From Chitinophagaceae bacterium (GTDB lineage Bacteria > Bacteroidota > Bacteroidia > Chitinophagales > Chitinophagaceae): 64,000 nt of DNA. The position numbers and the translations under genes are program-made. Below, in pieces: positions 17,122 to 27,500 of the stretch. Every line of letters begins with the position of its first letter. Within the stretch, counting starts at the first letter, position 1. The notes below the pieces were generated by a model, which was given only the letters and a program-made list of their open reading frames with translations, had not been told where the DNA came from and made no database searches. Location: the NCBI GenBank assembly GCA_016719015.1, contig JADKAZ010000001.1, positions 992,001 to 1,056,000 of the forward strand, in the 5' to 3' direction.

Positions 17122-18498
17122 CTAACGGCGTAACCAGGGCTTAGGGTCAACATTTCTTGTTTCTATCATCAGGATGAAATCAATTTGTCCGCCACTTCCA
17201 TCATCATCTTTTCCCGTACGGCCAATCTGCTGACCCGTTTGCACTATTGTATTCCTTGAAACAGACACTCCTGTCAGATTACTATACGTTGTAAAATACT
17301 TGCCATGCCTGATTGTTACCGCCATACCATCACCAAGGTTATAAACTCCCACTACTTCTCCGTCAAATACTGCTTTCACTGGTGCCCCGGCAGAGGGGGT
17401 TGAAATGGTAATACCCGGATTATCAAAAGTTAATAAAGTATTGTCGATTTTATTATTGCCAAAAGTCATAGTGACCACCCCGTTATCTACCGGCCACGGA
17501 AGCTTCGCCCGGTTTAATTCGAATTTGTTATTCAATGCAACGTCTTTGGCATTCAAATCCAGATAGCTTTCTGGTTTTTTTGCCGGCTCATTTCTTTTTG
17601 TTGCAGTTGTTGTGGTGGTAGTTATAACCGGATTGGTAATAGCAGGATTGGTACCGGGTTTAGTTGTCGGGTTTTCTGCAGGTTTATTTTTCTTCGCTAA
17701 ATCATCGGCTTTTTTCTTTTCATCTGCTTCTGCTTTGGCTTTGGCCTTTGCAGCATCTTCTGCCGCTTTTATTTCCCGCCGTACAATAGCTACTATGGCA
17801 TTCTGCAAATCCCTGTCTTTTTTCTTTTTATCTGCTATCTGCCTGGAAAGATCTTTTTCTTTAGATTTTAACTGGGCCACTACTACATCTTTCTCCTTTT
17901 TTTGTACTGCCAGCTCCTGGACTTGTTTTGTCTGGTTATCCAGCGCTACATTTTTTTGTTCTTTTCTTCCCAACTGCTGTTCTTTCCGATGTGCTATTAA
18001 TTGCCGGGTTTCCAGAATAACTCCCACTTGTTTTTCACGGTAAGCCCGATAACTTTTCAGGTAAGAAATTCTCCTGATGGCATCATTAAAACTGTTAGCG
18101 GAGAAAATAAAATTCAGGTAATCATAATTGCTCCTGTTTTTATAGGCATATATCACCGTTTTAGCATACTGTGTTTTCAATGTATCCAATTGCTTCTGCA
18201 GCCTGTATATTTCCAGGTTGCTGAGGTATATATCATCATCAATATTTCTCAACTCCTTATTTATACTATTGATGTATTGTTCCTGTAAGTTAATCTTCCG
18301 GTTCAGAATACTAAGCTGACCTAATGTCTGTTTTGTCTGCCCCTTTACCTTATTATATTGCCCCTGAATCTCACTCAATTCTTTCTGAATCTCTTTCCGC
18401 TCTTTTTCCAGCTGTGCTTTATCCTGTACAGGTTGTGCGGCAATGATTCCTGCAAGGCCGGAAAAAAGCAAGAAACTGAAAATGATTTTTTTTCTCAT
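17122..18498 (-). CDS. EnvC-like murein hydrolase activator (coiled coil plus degenerate LytM/M23 domain)
   Basis: 458 residues: signal peptide (MRKKIIFSFLLFSGLAGIIA), a long coiled coil (about 25-260), a Lys/Ala- then Thr/Pro-rich linker (about 260-320) and a C-terminal LytM domain. The LytM metal residues are missing: the first His/Asp block reads NPGITIS, YSNL stands where YAHL is usual, and QIDFIL replaces the HxH. Catalytic activity is therefore unlikely, as in E. coli EnvC and NlpD, which activate amidases during cell division. Downstream of the DUF4292 gene by 81 bases. Confidence 0.85.
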   Translation of the reverse strand: MRKKIIFSFLLFSGLAGIIAAQPVQDKAQLEKERKEIQKELSEIQGQYNKVKGQTKQTLGQLSILNRKINLQEQYINSINKELRNIDDDIYLSNLEIYRLQKQLDTLKTQYAKTVIYAYKNRSNYDYLNFIFSANSFNDAIRRISYLKSYRAYREKQVGVILETRQLIAHRKEQQLGRKEQKNVALDNQTKQVQELAVQKKEKDVVVAQLKSKEKDLSRQIADKKKKDRDLQNAIVAIVRREIKAAEDAAKAKAKAEADEKKKADDLAKKNKPAENPTTKPGTNPAITNPVITTTTTTATKRNEPAKKPESYLDLNAKDVALNNKFELNRAKLPWPVDNGVVTMTFGNNKIDNTLLTFDNPGITISTPSAGAPVKAVFDGEVVGVYNLGDGMAVTIRHGKYFTTYSNLTGVSVSRNTIVQTGQQIGRTGKDDDGSGGQIDFILMIETRNVDPKPWLRR

Positions 18499-18579
18499 AG
18501 TAAATGGGATGTGAGGTTAAAAAAAAGGGAGCGGAATTGTTTAAAGATAACGGCAATATGCAAAATAAATTTTATTGAC

Positions 18580-19404
18580 CTAATTCCGGCTATAATTTTT
18601 AGGCACACTAAATGGAAAACTTAACTTTTCATTAAACTCAAACTGTTTAAAATCCATTTTTAAGCCCAGTTTCTTTTTATCTACAACGTTAATGCTGCGA
18701 TTTGTCGAAAAACTAATTGCATTGTCATTTTTATAATCGGCATAAGTGAGATAACAGGTTCTCTTATTGGCCGAATCTTTATCTTCCAGCCTGCTGCTTA
18801 TTACCTTTTTATCGACTTCCCCGATTGTAAGTATATTCTTAAAAAATGTTCCGTATGATTGGAGTATAATATCGTTACCCATTCTATTGTAAGAAATAAT
18901 GTTAGAATCCAAAAAAACCGGGTTGCCCAGCAAAAGATTTTGTAAAGTTGGCAGGTCCAGCGGCAAAGCCGTTATTTCCTGCAAAAATGAAATACTCCTG
19001 GCAGTATAAATTTTATCCTGTTTATAAAGAATTTTGACCGAGTCTTTTGTTATAAATGCTCTTACACCCTCAATGCCTAAGGGACCTGTAAGTAAAACCC
19101 ATATCACACTATCATTATACATCCTGAGATGGGCATTGGCATTGACTGTTTTTCCGTCAGAATCCTCATAGTCAATGTCAGCCTTCCCGGCAAACGTTAT
19201 AAATCTGATATGATTATTTTGTACTCCTTCAAAAGCCCCCTTGATAAATGCTATAGTGTCTTCTTTTGAATGGTCAGGCAACGGTTCAGGAATTATTATT
19301 GCAGTATCTTTTGTCACCACTACTGTCTGTATTTTTTTAGCAGAACGACATGAATACAACAAACTAACGATTCCGATAAATAGTAATAGTGACGACTTAC
19401 TCAT
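18580..19404 (-). CDS. DUF4292-type lipoprotein
   Basis: 274 residues. A lipobox LLYSC ends the signal peptide (cysteine at about 19). The rest is beta-rich with a LolA/LppX-like character, typical of the DUF4292 family of Bacteroidota lipoproteins. Function is not established; envelope lipoprotein or lipid handling is a guess from fold resemblance. It sits between dut (nine-base gap) and the EnvC-like gene, an order I believe is common in Bacteroidota. Confidence 0.75.
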   Translation of the reverse strand: MSKSSLLLFIGIVSLLYSCRSAKKIQTVVVTKDTAIIIPEPLPDHSKEDTIAFIKGAFEGVQNNHIRFITFAGKADIDYEDSDGKTVNANAHLRMYNDSVIWVLLTGPLGIEGVRAFITKDSVKILYKQDKIYTARSISFLQEITALPLDLPTLQNLLLGNPVFLDSNIISYNRMGNDIILQSYGTFFKNILTIGEVDKKVISSRLEDKDSANKRTCYLTYADYKNDNAISFSTNRSINVVDKKKLGLKMDFKQFEFNEKLSFPFSVPKNYSRN

Positions 19405-19413
19405 GATAAATTT

Positions 19414-19857
19414 TTACTGTTGGCCGGTGTGTCCAAATCCTCCGGCATTTCTTGAAGTAACTTCAAGCTCCTCAACTTGTTTCCATTTTGCTTTCTCCAC
19501 TCTTTGAATAATCATCTGGGCGATACGGTCTCCGGGTTGTATGATTTGTTCTTGCTGAGAAAGGTTGATTAATATGATCTTAATTTCCCCCCGATAGTCA
19601 GCATCAATTGTACCGGGAGTATTAAGACAGGTAATTCCCTGCTTTAAAGCCAGCCCACTTCTGGGACGAATTTGTGCCTCATACCCTTCTGGTAATTCGA
19701 TGAACAATCCGGAAGGTATCAAAACTCGTTCGAAAGGCTGAATAGTTTGTGCCGCAGGTATGCTTGCTCTTATATCCATACCGGAAGAACCTTCTGTTGC
19801 ATACTCCGGAAGAGGATTAGCAGAGTGGTTTATAATTTTAATTTCAATAAGCGACAT
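19414..19857 (-). CDS. dut: dUTP diphosphatase
   Basis: 147 residues, trimeric dUTPase. The five motifs are visible: GSSGMDIRAS, PRSGLALKQGI, NTPGTIDADYRGEI, a GDRIAQMII block and C-terminal RNAGGFGHTGQ. It hydrolyses dUTP to dUMP and PPi, keeping uracil out of DNA and feeding dTMP synthesis. The C-terminal motif has RNAGGFG where RGTGGFG is most usual. Nine-base gap to the DUF4292 gene, so probably one operon from ispF or dut downwards. Confidence 0.94.
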   Translation of the reverse strand: MSLIEIKIINHSANPLPEYATEGSSGMDIRASIPAAQTIQPFERVLIPSGLFIELPEGYEAQIRPRSGLALKQGITCLNTPGTIDADYRGEIKIILINLSQQEQIIQPGDRIAQMIIQRVEKAKWKQVEELEVTSRNAGGFGHTGQQ

Positions 19858-19917
19858 TCTTACAAAGATAGTTATCAGTTGAATGAGTATAGTCTATAAG
19901 CTTTATCATTAAAGCTG

Positions 19918-20397
19918 TCATTTTTTTTGTAGTAAAATGGAGGCGTAGGCCATTACGCCTTCTTCCCGGCCCACAAAGCCCAGTTGTTCTGTGGTGGTTG
20001 CTTTTATGGATACATCCCTTTCTGTAATTCCGAGCAAACCAGCAATTACATTCTGCATTTGTCCAACGAAGGGTTTTATTTTTGGCGCCTGTAGACAAAG
20101 AGTACTATCAACATTAACTACCGTATAGCCTTCATTTGCTATCAGTTCAGCTGTTTTTTGTAATAAAATCTTACTGTCAATTCCTTTATAAGCCAGATCA
20201 GTGTCAGGAAAATGGACTCCAATATCTCCAAGACATAGAGCTCCAAGCATAGCATCGCAGATAGCATGGAGTAATACATCTGCATCACTGTGGCCCAAGG
20301 CACCTTTATAATGAGGAATTTTTACACCTCCCAGCCACAAATCTCTTCCTTCAACTAATTGGTGAAAATCAACACCTGATCCAATACGATATGACAT
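19918..20397 (-). CDS. ispF: 2-C-methyl-D-erythritol 2,4-cyclodiphosphate synthase
   Basis: 159 residues, the usual IspF length. It cyclises CDP-ME 2-phosphate in the MEP isoprenoid pathway. The metal-binding DFHQL near the N-terminus, GHSDADVLLHAICDAMLGA (about 40-58) and the C-terminal TTTEQLGFVGREEG block are diagnostic. 60 bases separate it from dut. Confidence 0.95.
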   Translation of the reverse strand: MSYRIGSGVDFHQLVEGRDLWLGGVKIPHYKGALGHSDADVLLHAICDAMLGALCLGDIGVHFPDTDLAYKGIDSKILLQKTAELIANEGYTVVNVDSTLCLQAPKIKPFVGQMQNVIAGLLGITERDVSIKATTTEQLGFVGREEGVMAYASILLQKK

Positions 20398-20486
20398 AGG
20401 AAAATTTTATTTTACAAATATCATCAAATCCGTTGTTACTGGCTACTAAGCTTTATCAGGGGTATTGTGTACTTTTTCAATCTGGC

Positions 20487-20525
20487 AAAAAAAAACATCC
20501 CGTCTCAATTGATTGAGACGGGATG
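20487..20525 (-). terminator. Rho-independent terminator of porV
   Basis: A 14-base-pair perfect stem between CATCCCGTCTCAAT (20496-20509) and its complement (20512-20525), followed on the minus strand by a run of nine T. It lies 23 bases after the porV stop, separating it from ispF. Confidence 0.9.
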
Positions 20526-20547
20526 CCGATATAAAAATTTTGAAAGC

Positions 20548-21699
20548 TTATTTAGTTTTGTTTCCGCTGCTAAAATCAAACAATACTGAAAAACGCAGTG
20601 TGTTTGATAATGGGTTGCGGCTTACACCACTTCCTGAAGGAAGGAGGTAGGCAAAATTGAATCCGAAAACATTGTATTTAATACCTAAACCTGCTGTGAA
20701 ATAACGACGGTTACCTTTTTGTTTGTTCTCATAGAAATAACCTGCACGGAGAGAGAACTGGTTGTTATAAGTGTACTCAGCACCCAAAGCGGCCTGAAAT
20801 TCTTTAATTTCTTCGCTGAATCCATCAGGAGCATCGCCAAAAGAACTGAACCAGCTTCCGATTACACTTTTCTTTCTGTATTCAGCAAGACCAGCTGCAT
20901 CACCTTCCAAAGGAGGAGTTGGAACTAATAATTTATTTAACTCAACACCAAATGAAATGTTATTGGTAGTGTTGATTCTGTTATTGTAGTTAAAACCAAT
21001 ACCCAGGTTTGCAGGGATAAAATCTTTTGCATCTGCATTATCTGTGTACGCTATTTTAGAACCAAGATTAGACAGAACTACACCCCATGAAAAACCATCA
21101 CCATCAGCCTTAAGGCCAGTGTGATAGTATCCGATGTCAGCAGCTACTGCATTACCAGTTTTATAAGTTGTGCTTCCGACTGTAGTACCACCAGCAAGGT
21201 TAGAGCTGATAAACTTCAATGTAACACCGATACCATTTTTAGCATTTAATCTGCGGGAATATCCTACATCAATACCAAATTCTCTTGGGCGGAAACTACC
21301 AAAATCATTTCCGAGATTATCAGTGAAGGTGATGTTACCAAGGCTGAAGTAGCGAACTGCTGCATGCAGTGCCTGGTTTTCATCAAATTTATAAACTCCG
21401 GTCAAAGAAGCAAGATAAACATCGTTTACGAGGTCTTTTAACCATGGAGTGTAAGTAGCAACAATACCGCTACGTTCGTTGAATGCTACCTTACCCACAT
21501 TCCATAATCCCGCAGAATGATCAGGGCTGGTGGCAACACCCATATCTCCCATACCGCCTGCACGGGCATCAGGTGAAATACGAAGAAAAGGAACAGCAGT
21601 TGTAACAACATTAATTGGGTCAACCTGGGCTTTTACAGTGGATGATAAACCACAAAAGAGCAGGAATCCGGCAGTTAGTTTTAAAGCAGTTGGTCTCAT
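20548..21699 (-). CDS. porV: Type IX secretion system outer-membrane protein PorV
   Basis: 383 residues, signal peptide then a FadL-like beta-barrel. The segment after the signal peptide, PFLRISPDARAGGMGDMGVA, is the PorV hallmark, and the C-terminus ends in an aromatic beta-strand. PorV shuttles T9SS cargo from the translocon to the PorU sortase complex. A perfect -7 element (21747-21754) and a strong terminator bound it as its own transcription unit. In Bacteroidota porU and porV are often adjacent; here a TonB-dependent receptor gene and 500 bases lie between them. Confidence 0.92.
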   Translation of the reverse strand: MRPTALKLTAGFLLFCGLSSTVKAQVDPINVVTTAVPFLRISPDARAGGMGDMGVATSPDHSAGLWNVGKVAFNERSGIVATYTPWLKDLVNDVYLASLTGVYKFDENQALHAAVRYFSLGNITFTDNLGNDFGSFRPREFGIDVGYSRRLNAKNGIGVTLKFISSNLAGGTTVGSTTYKTGNAVAADIGYYHTGLKADGDGFSWGVVLSNLGSKIAYTDNADAKDFIPANLGIGFNYNNRINTTNNISFGVELNKLLVPTPPLEGDAAGLAEYRKKSVIGSWFSSFGDAPDGFSEEIKEFQAALGAEYTYNNQFSLRAGYFYENKQKGNRRYFTAGLGIKYNVFGFNFAYLLPSGSGVSRNPLSNTLRFSVLFDFSSGNKTK

Positions 21700-21746
21700 T
21701 AGTAAGTTTTTAATAATGGTGTAAATATAGAGCTTTTGATTAAATA

Positions 21747-21754
21747 CAAAACTA
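21747..21754 (-). promoter_or_regulatory. -7 promoter element of porV
   Basis: On the minus strand the bases read TAGTTTTG, an exact TAnnTTTG match, 47 bases before the ATG. A TTTG at 21780-21777 could be the -33 element. Confidence 0.5.
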
Positions 21755-22201
21755 AAATAGAGAATTTTATCTAAAACAAAAAAATCTACCCATTTCAGGG
21801 TTTATCAATGGCAGCTGACCTGATCAAACAATCCTTAGAAAGGCCATTTTGTCAACTTCGACCACTTGAACGTTAACCTCTATTTTTTATTGTATTTCTC
21901 AAAAATTATGGTTGCAAACATAAGGGTTATTAGTTTTTCTTTTGCTGACAACCACTATAATTTAAAGGATAAAAAGGTTTATGGATTATATCTAATAAAA
22001 TATTAAGTACTGCTTATAATAATTTTTAAACCACAACTGATTGTTTATCAATATTTTAATTCATTTAAAATCGTCATTAACCCCATATATTCTCTATTAT
22101 TATCAGTAAATAAGAATCTGTAAGGTGGGCACAGGTGGACTCAAAATACAGTATGTTTCGGGGAAATAATTAAGCAATCTGTACTGGATTTACGCCTTTC
22201 A
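21755..22201. other. AT-rich intergenic region between the TonB receptor gene and porV
   Basis: Together with the porV leader this is about 500 bases without a gene. It is AT-rich, with no tRNA, clear terminator or strong inverted repeat. One 32-codon ORF at 21908-22006 (+) starts MVANIRVISFSFADN; its composition and lack of context do not support calling it. It would be the 3' region of the receptor gene and the upstream region of porV. Confidence 0.5.
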
Positions 22202-24454
22202 TTACAAAGTAAATGTAATGCCCCCCTTTAAAAAAAGGGGTGTACCGGGAGTGTAGTGGATTTCAGAAACAGAATTCACTTCCCACTTCAATTTAGATTG
22301 CGTATCAAACTGTGCCTCTTTCCATTCACGGTTCAGCACATTTTCTATGGAGATATGAAATTCAAATTTTTTAATCCGGAATGCGGCTACAAAATCCAAT
22401 AATAAATATCCTTCTGCACTAATTGAGTAATCTTCATTGCCCGGTCTTTTACCAATAAAGCGATAACGTAATGAACCGCTAAACCCATTAGGTGCTCTTG
22501 CAGTAATGCCACCAATGCTGGTAAATGATGGCGCCAGAGGAACAAAATTTTCGCCTTTTGCTTCGCCAATAGCTCTTGCTTTCGTTACATTAATGTCAAT
22601 GTCGCCGTATAACCATTTATTAAATTGATAACGGGCCGATACATCTACACCCATTCTTCTTGTTTTACCACTTGGTTCCACTACGCCAGCATCACCCACA
22701 TACACAAACTCCTGTTGAGAATATAAATGCCACAGCGCCGTTTTCAAGATCAGTTTTTTATTCGGCTTGATGATTAAGCCGAGGTCGGTTCCAAATACTC
22801 TTGGCAAAATCTCGTCTGCTTCCTTCATCAATATTACCCTTGTATCATTGGAGTGAAAACCAAAGCCATTGTTCAGATACAATTTCACTTTTTGATTGGG
22901 TGCATAGCTGATGTTTAATTTAGGACTTACGATTCCTCTTTTTTTCTTGCTGAATGCAGTGGCACCGGCTAATTTGTCTTTGTATTGAAATTTAAAATTG
23001 TCGTGGCGGAGAGAAGCATTCAGATTCCATTTATTACTCAATTCAACATCCTGGTTTACATAGAGGTAACCATTAAATTCTTTTATATCACCTTTCTGAA
23101 TACTTTCTTTAAAAATTCTGTTGGGTGCTTTTGCCAATTCAATATCACTTACATCATCCATTCTGAAACCGGCACCAAACTCTGTTGTTGTCTTTTTATT
23201 TCCCAATAAATATGACTTTGACTCTGTAGTGCTAAATCCAAAAATATTTCTAGCCTCCCTTTGGTTAATCATATCACCATTAACCGGATCATCCAGGAAA
23301 AAAGTAAAATTGGAATAGAGATTAAATTTATACCGGCTAAAATAAACCTGGTCCGTTGCTTTCCAGCCACTCTTTCTTTGATGATTGTATTTTACTGTAA
23401 CATTGATGCGACTTGTGTTGCCACCTTCCTGGTTATCAATAGCTCCAAAACGACCAATGATTCCAGCTTTTACTGCCCTGTCAGGCACTTGTCCTGATGC
23501 ATCCCATTTACTGTCGAAAGTAGAAGCAAGAATAGTGAGTTGTGATTGATTACCAAACCAGGCACTGTACTTACCCATCACATTCAGGCGATGAAAATCC
23601 TGTGGACTTTCAAAATATCCATCTGTTGTTGAATATTCAGAAGCCACATAAAACTGTTGCCTGCTTTTTTCTGTTTGTTTATTCAAGACTTTGAATTGGC
23701 CAAATGCCCTTTGTGTATTAAACTGACCTGCTTCTAATTTAATGCTATTATTTTCCAGGAAATCTTTGGTGCTGAAATCAACATAAGCTGCTGTCGCCAA
23801 ATTTCCTTTTCCTGCATTATAAGGACCTTTATCAAAATTTACTTTTTCTACAGTTTCGGGAATAAGAAAATGCAAATCAGCATACCCTTGTCCATGAGCA
23901 TGGCTAACCATATTCACTGGCATTCCATCCACGGAAATACTGATGTCTGTGCCGTGGTCAATATCATATCCCCGTAAAAATATTTGTTCCGCCTTACCAC
24001 CGCCGGCATGTTGTGCAATAAATAATCCGGGAACGATGCGGAGCACATCCTGCGAGGTATTTACAGGACGCAACTTTATATCCACTGCACTAATAATATT
24101 TAATGCACTGCCTTTTTTTGCATTCACTTTTACTTCGGATAAATCAAGATTATTTTTTTTCAGATTCACATTTACAGAAGAAAGCAAATCAGGTTTTACT
24201 TCCACATTGATGATCTCTGTTCTGTACCCAATATGAGAAACCGTCATTTCATATTGACCAGGGTGGATACCGGGAATATTGAACATGCCGAATATATCCG
24301 AATTATCACCTTTATTGCCCGCTATGTTAACACTAGCCCCGGTAAGCGGAACCTTCAAATCAGCATCATTTATAAAGCCTCGGATGGAGCCCTGCTGTGC
24401 AGAAGCTGTTGAACATAGAAACAGCACCTTTAAAAGAAAGCAAAATTGTCGCAT
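22202..24454 (-). CDS. TonB-dependent outer-membrane receptor
   Basis: 750 residues: signal peptide (MRQFCFLLKVLFLCSTASAQ), a CarboxypepD-regulatory-like beta-sandwich (about 20-105, ending in NVNLKKNNLDLSEVKV), a plug domain (QDVLRIVPGLFIAQH, RGYDIDHGTDISISVDGMPVN) and a 22-strand-type barrel ending in GGITFTL. These receptors import large or scarce ligands using TonB energy; the ligand here is unknown. No SusD partner is adjacent, so it is not a classical glycan system. It has its own -7 element and is inserted between porU and porV. Confidence 0.88.
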   Translation of the reverse strand: MRQFCFLLKVLFLCSTASAQQGSIRGFINDADLKVPLTGASVNIAGNKGDNSDIFGMFNIPGIHPGQYEMTVSHIGYRTEIINVEVKPDLLSSVNVNLKKNNLDLSEVKVNAKKGSALNIISAVDIKLRPVNTSQDVLRIVPGLFIAQHAGGGKAEQIFLRGYDIDHGTDISISVDGMPVNMVSHAHGQGYADLHFLIPETVEKVNFDKGPYNAGKGNLATAAYVDFSTKDFLENNSIKLEAGQFNTQRAFGQFKVLNKQTEKSRQQFYVASEYSTTDGYFESPQDFHRLNVMGKYSAWFGNQSQLTILASTFDSKWDASGQVPDRAVKAGIIGRFGAIDNQEGGNTSRINVTVKYNHQRKSGWKATDQVYFSRYKFNLYSNFTFFLDDPVNGDMINQREARNIFGFSTTESKSYLLGNKKTTTEFGAGFRMDDVSDIELAKAPNRIFKESIQKGDIKEFNGYLYVNQDVELSNKWNLNASLRHDNFKFQYKDKLAGATAFSKKKRGIVSPKLNISYAPNQKVKLYLNNGFGFHSNDTRVILMKEADEILPRVFGTDLGLIIKPNKKLILKTALWHLYSQQEFVYVGDAGVVEPSGKTRRMGVDVSARYQFNKWLYGDIDINVTKARAIGEAKGENFVPLAPSFTSIGGITARAPNGFSGSLRYRFIGKRPGNEDYSISAEGYLLLDFVAAFRIKKFEFHISIENVLNREWKEAQFDTQSKLKWEVNSVSEIHYTPGTPLFLKGGITFTL

Positions 24455-24515
24455 ATGAGTTGGTTTTACCAGCTTATATACGGCAAAAAAAAGAAACCAG
24501 TTCTTAACTGCAATT

Positions 24516-24523
24516 CAAAATTA
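24516..24523 (-). promoter_or_regulatory. -7 promoter element of the TonB-dependent receptor gene
   Basis: Minus-strand TAATTTTG matches TAnnTTTG exactly, 62 bases before the start codon and just after the porU stop. It indicates that the receptor is transcribed separately from porU. Confidence 0.5.
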
Positions 24524-24538
24524 TAGAAACGGAAAAAT

Positions 24539-27500
24539 TTAAAGGATAACCAGCTTCTCAATCACTTCTTTTTTCTTTTTATCCGGGGCAGTGACACGGA
24601 GTTTGTAGAGATAAACTCCCCGTCCTAATTTTTCACCAAACTCATCTTTACCATCCCATTGCATTTCTGCAGAGCGGTTACCCTCTGTTGTAATCGTCCG
24701 GCTAAAGGTCTTTACGGTACGGCCCGTAATGGTCATTATCTGTAATTGCACCTGCAATGGCTGACCGGGTTTATTATGTTCAAACCAGAAATTGGTACTG
24801 GTGGTAAACGGATTCGGGTAATTCAACACATGACTTAATTCAAGCTCCTCATCTTTTGCCACTATGAAATCCAATATTCTTTCATTAGAATTATTCAGCA
24901 CATCCCATGCTTTTATCTTTAAAGTGTGCGGGCCGGCTTCCAATTCTGGTAGTTGAAACCGCACAACTCCTTTTTGATAACTATTCAGATCACCCTGGTA
25001 AAAATCATTCAAAATAAAAAATCGCCTGTTATCATTGTCTAATGTAGCCACAATATCATGACCTATTCCCGTACCTGCTGTATTAATCCCTGATGAATCG
25101 GTCAGCTTCACAAGCAAGATGGGGTTTTGGTTGGCAATTCCACCATTAGCGAATAATTCATCATTGAGATAGGGTTTTATTTCTGGTCCTTCATTATCCC
25201 CGTCTATAGTGTTGCCCTGACCACCAACAATAAAATTGGTAAAAAATCCATTGGCATCTTTTGTTCCATCTTCTGCATACAGACTTAGCTTACCATTACC
25301 AAACTGGTAATTTATATCCTTCGGCACCTTGAAAGTGAAAGAAAAAAGTCCATTGGTAACAGAAGCTTTACCCTTAAACAAAACATTGGTCTGGGTTTGA
25401 AAACTGGTTACAGTACTTCCCGCATCATTGGCCAACGTATTCACAGTTTGTGGCTTATCAAAAACAGTTGGATAAACATGGCCATTAAAATTCGATAATA
25501 TATTTCCTGCTACATCTGTTACTTCACCCTCCATCACTATCTTTTCTGTTGAACTTAGTGTATCAGCCGTAACAACTGGTATACCATTGACTCTAGTAGT
25601 CCTTACTTTAAATGTTGGAAATGCTAAGGTCAAAGCAGGGTCACCAAGCAAGGTGAATTTCCTGTTATTAGTTATATCACCGGAAGTCTGGTAAGTAAAG
25701 TTTTTAGCTTCCTTCACAGCATCACCCAACGTTTTATAATTACCATTAGCGTCTGGCTGTAATGCTGTTCGCAAATAATTATTATTCATGATACGGTTAC
25801 TAAATGCAAATACAACCCTTGTTGTGGTCATCAATGCAATAGCACCAGTCTTGGGTCTTAATAAAATATTTTCTCCGAGAGAGTTAATGGTTGGGTTATC
25901 ATAGGGAGCAAAATCACAAGTGGCGGTAATAAATAATGGCAACCTGTTTGGATTATTCCAGTTATTCACCATTCCCTGATCAAGAATAGTTTCTTCTGCT
26001 AAACGTCTTGCACCCCCATGACCATTGTAATTCCAGATTAATGTGCCATTATAAATTTGATTGTTGCTGGCCTGTACTGCTTGTGGGTAACTGCTTCCTC
26101 CTGCACCACTCTCTTGCTGAAATGCATCGAGATAAATTTTTTGCTGATTGAATACCGAACCTACATTGCTGACAGTAGTGGTAATAATCTCGGCATCCTG
26201 CAAGTGCAAATTATTATCTTCATCATCAGCAATAAAAGTCAGGTTGTTTCTCCATGGCCCATAACTTGCAGGGGCAAAATAGGCAGCCACTTTATCAACA
26301 AAATTTTTTGCTTCTTCTATATTCTTAGCAGGCACACGACCAATACCAATATCGAGTAAATTATTTACCAGCCCTGAGTTTATATCTTCATTATCATCTA
26401 AAAACCCAAAAAAATCATCCGAGGCGTAAGATGATAATGGGTCTAATGCAAAATTGTTCTGGTAAGCAGGAACAAGGTTAGTATTGTTGTTGATTCTGTC
26501 TTTATAATCAAACGAAGCATCGCCAAACAATAACAAGTACTTCGGCTTATTCACTGGGCTTGCTCCAAACTTGTCATAATACATTTTTACAAAATCCCTG
26601 ATGGCGGTCGGATCAGGACTACCACTGCCAAATTCATTATACACTTGTTCGGTTGTAACAATCACAGTTCTTAATCCATTTTGTTGGTGCAATTGTGCCA
26701 AACGTTGCGCCTGTGAAAGTAAAGATGGGTGAGCCACTATTAAAAAATCTGTAGCCGAAGCATTATGCAAATCCTGGTTTGAAATTTTTCCATCGACAGT
26801 TGGCACCAGGAAGTTGGCCATATTAAATGCCACATACTCCCTCAGTCTTGAACAATTATTGACAAACCGGAATTCATTGCCTGTAAAAGTTCCCTGCATA
26901 CGCAGTGGATTCAACGGGTCGGTAATTTCCCATACTTGAGTACTGGCAGTTGCATTACTTACTACAAACTCAGCATTGTTATTTCCCACACTTAGCCAAT
27001 CCCTGAACAACAATTGGTCTACCCCGCTCAAGGAAATATTTCGTCGGGTAAAAATCTCAAACCAGTTAAGCCAACCTTGTGCATTAAAACTTCCGGGTAC
27101 ATAGGTATAGTTGATATCAACATTATTTTGTGTTGCGTTAGCTGCCGCTAATCCATTTCCCTGCTGTGCAAACAAATCATACTGGCCGCCGCTTACCGGA
27201 TTAATAATTATTTGCCCGGCCGGCTGGTTATTGATCCGAACATCAAAACGACTGCTTACACCAACAGACCTGGCCACACAATTTGTTTGTACGATTACAG
27301 ATGCATTGTTTTGAATATTGGGAAAGTTCACTGAAAAGCTCCTGTTCAGTGATCTGCCGGGCAATCCCGATAGTTCTTCCCCATACCATTCTTTACTGCC
27401 CGCCAAAAAGTTAACCGTATCCAGTTCATGAAAATATCTTTCTGAAAAATTTGTAACAGTTAAACCGGGAGATGAATTCAACGGAGCGGCAATAATTCTT

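Noticed and set aside
17612..18043. A 143-codon plus-strand frame inside the EnvC-like gene
   Set aside because: Low-complexity Phe/Ser/Ala product, antisense to the Lys/Ala-rich linker and coiled coil; explained by the repetitive codons of the real gene.
17122..18498. Active M23 endopeptidase
   Set aside because: The metal-binding His and Asp positions of the LytM domain are replaced, so an activator role is better supported than hydrolase activity.
21908..22006. 32-codon ORF in the porV upstream region
   Set aside because: No promoter, no recognisable composition, and the region is AT-rich; chance ORF is the simpler reading.
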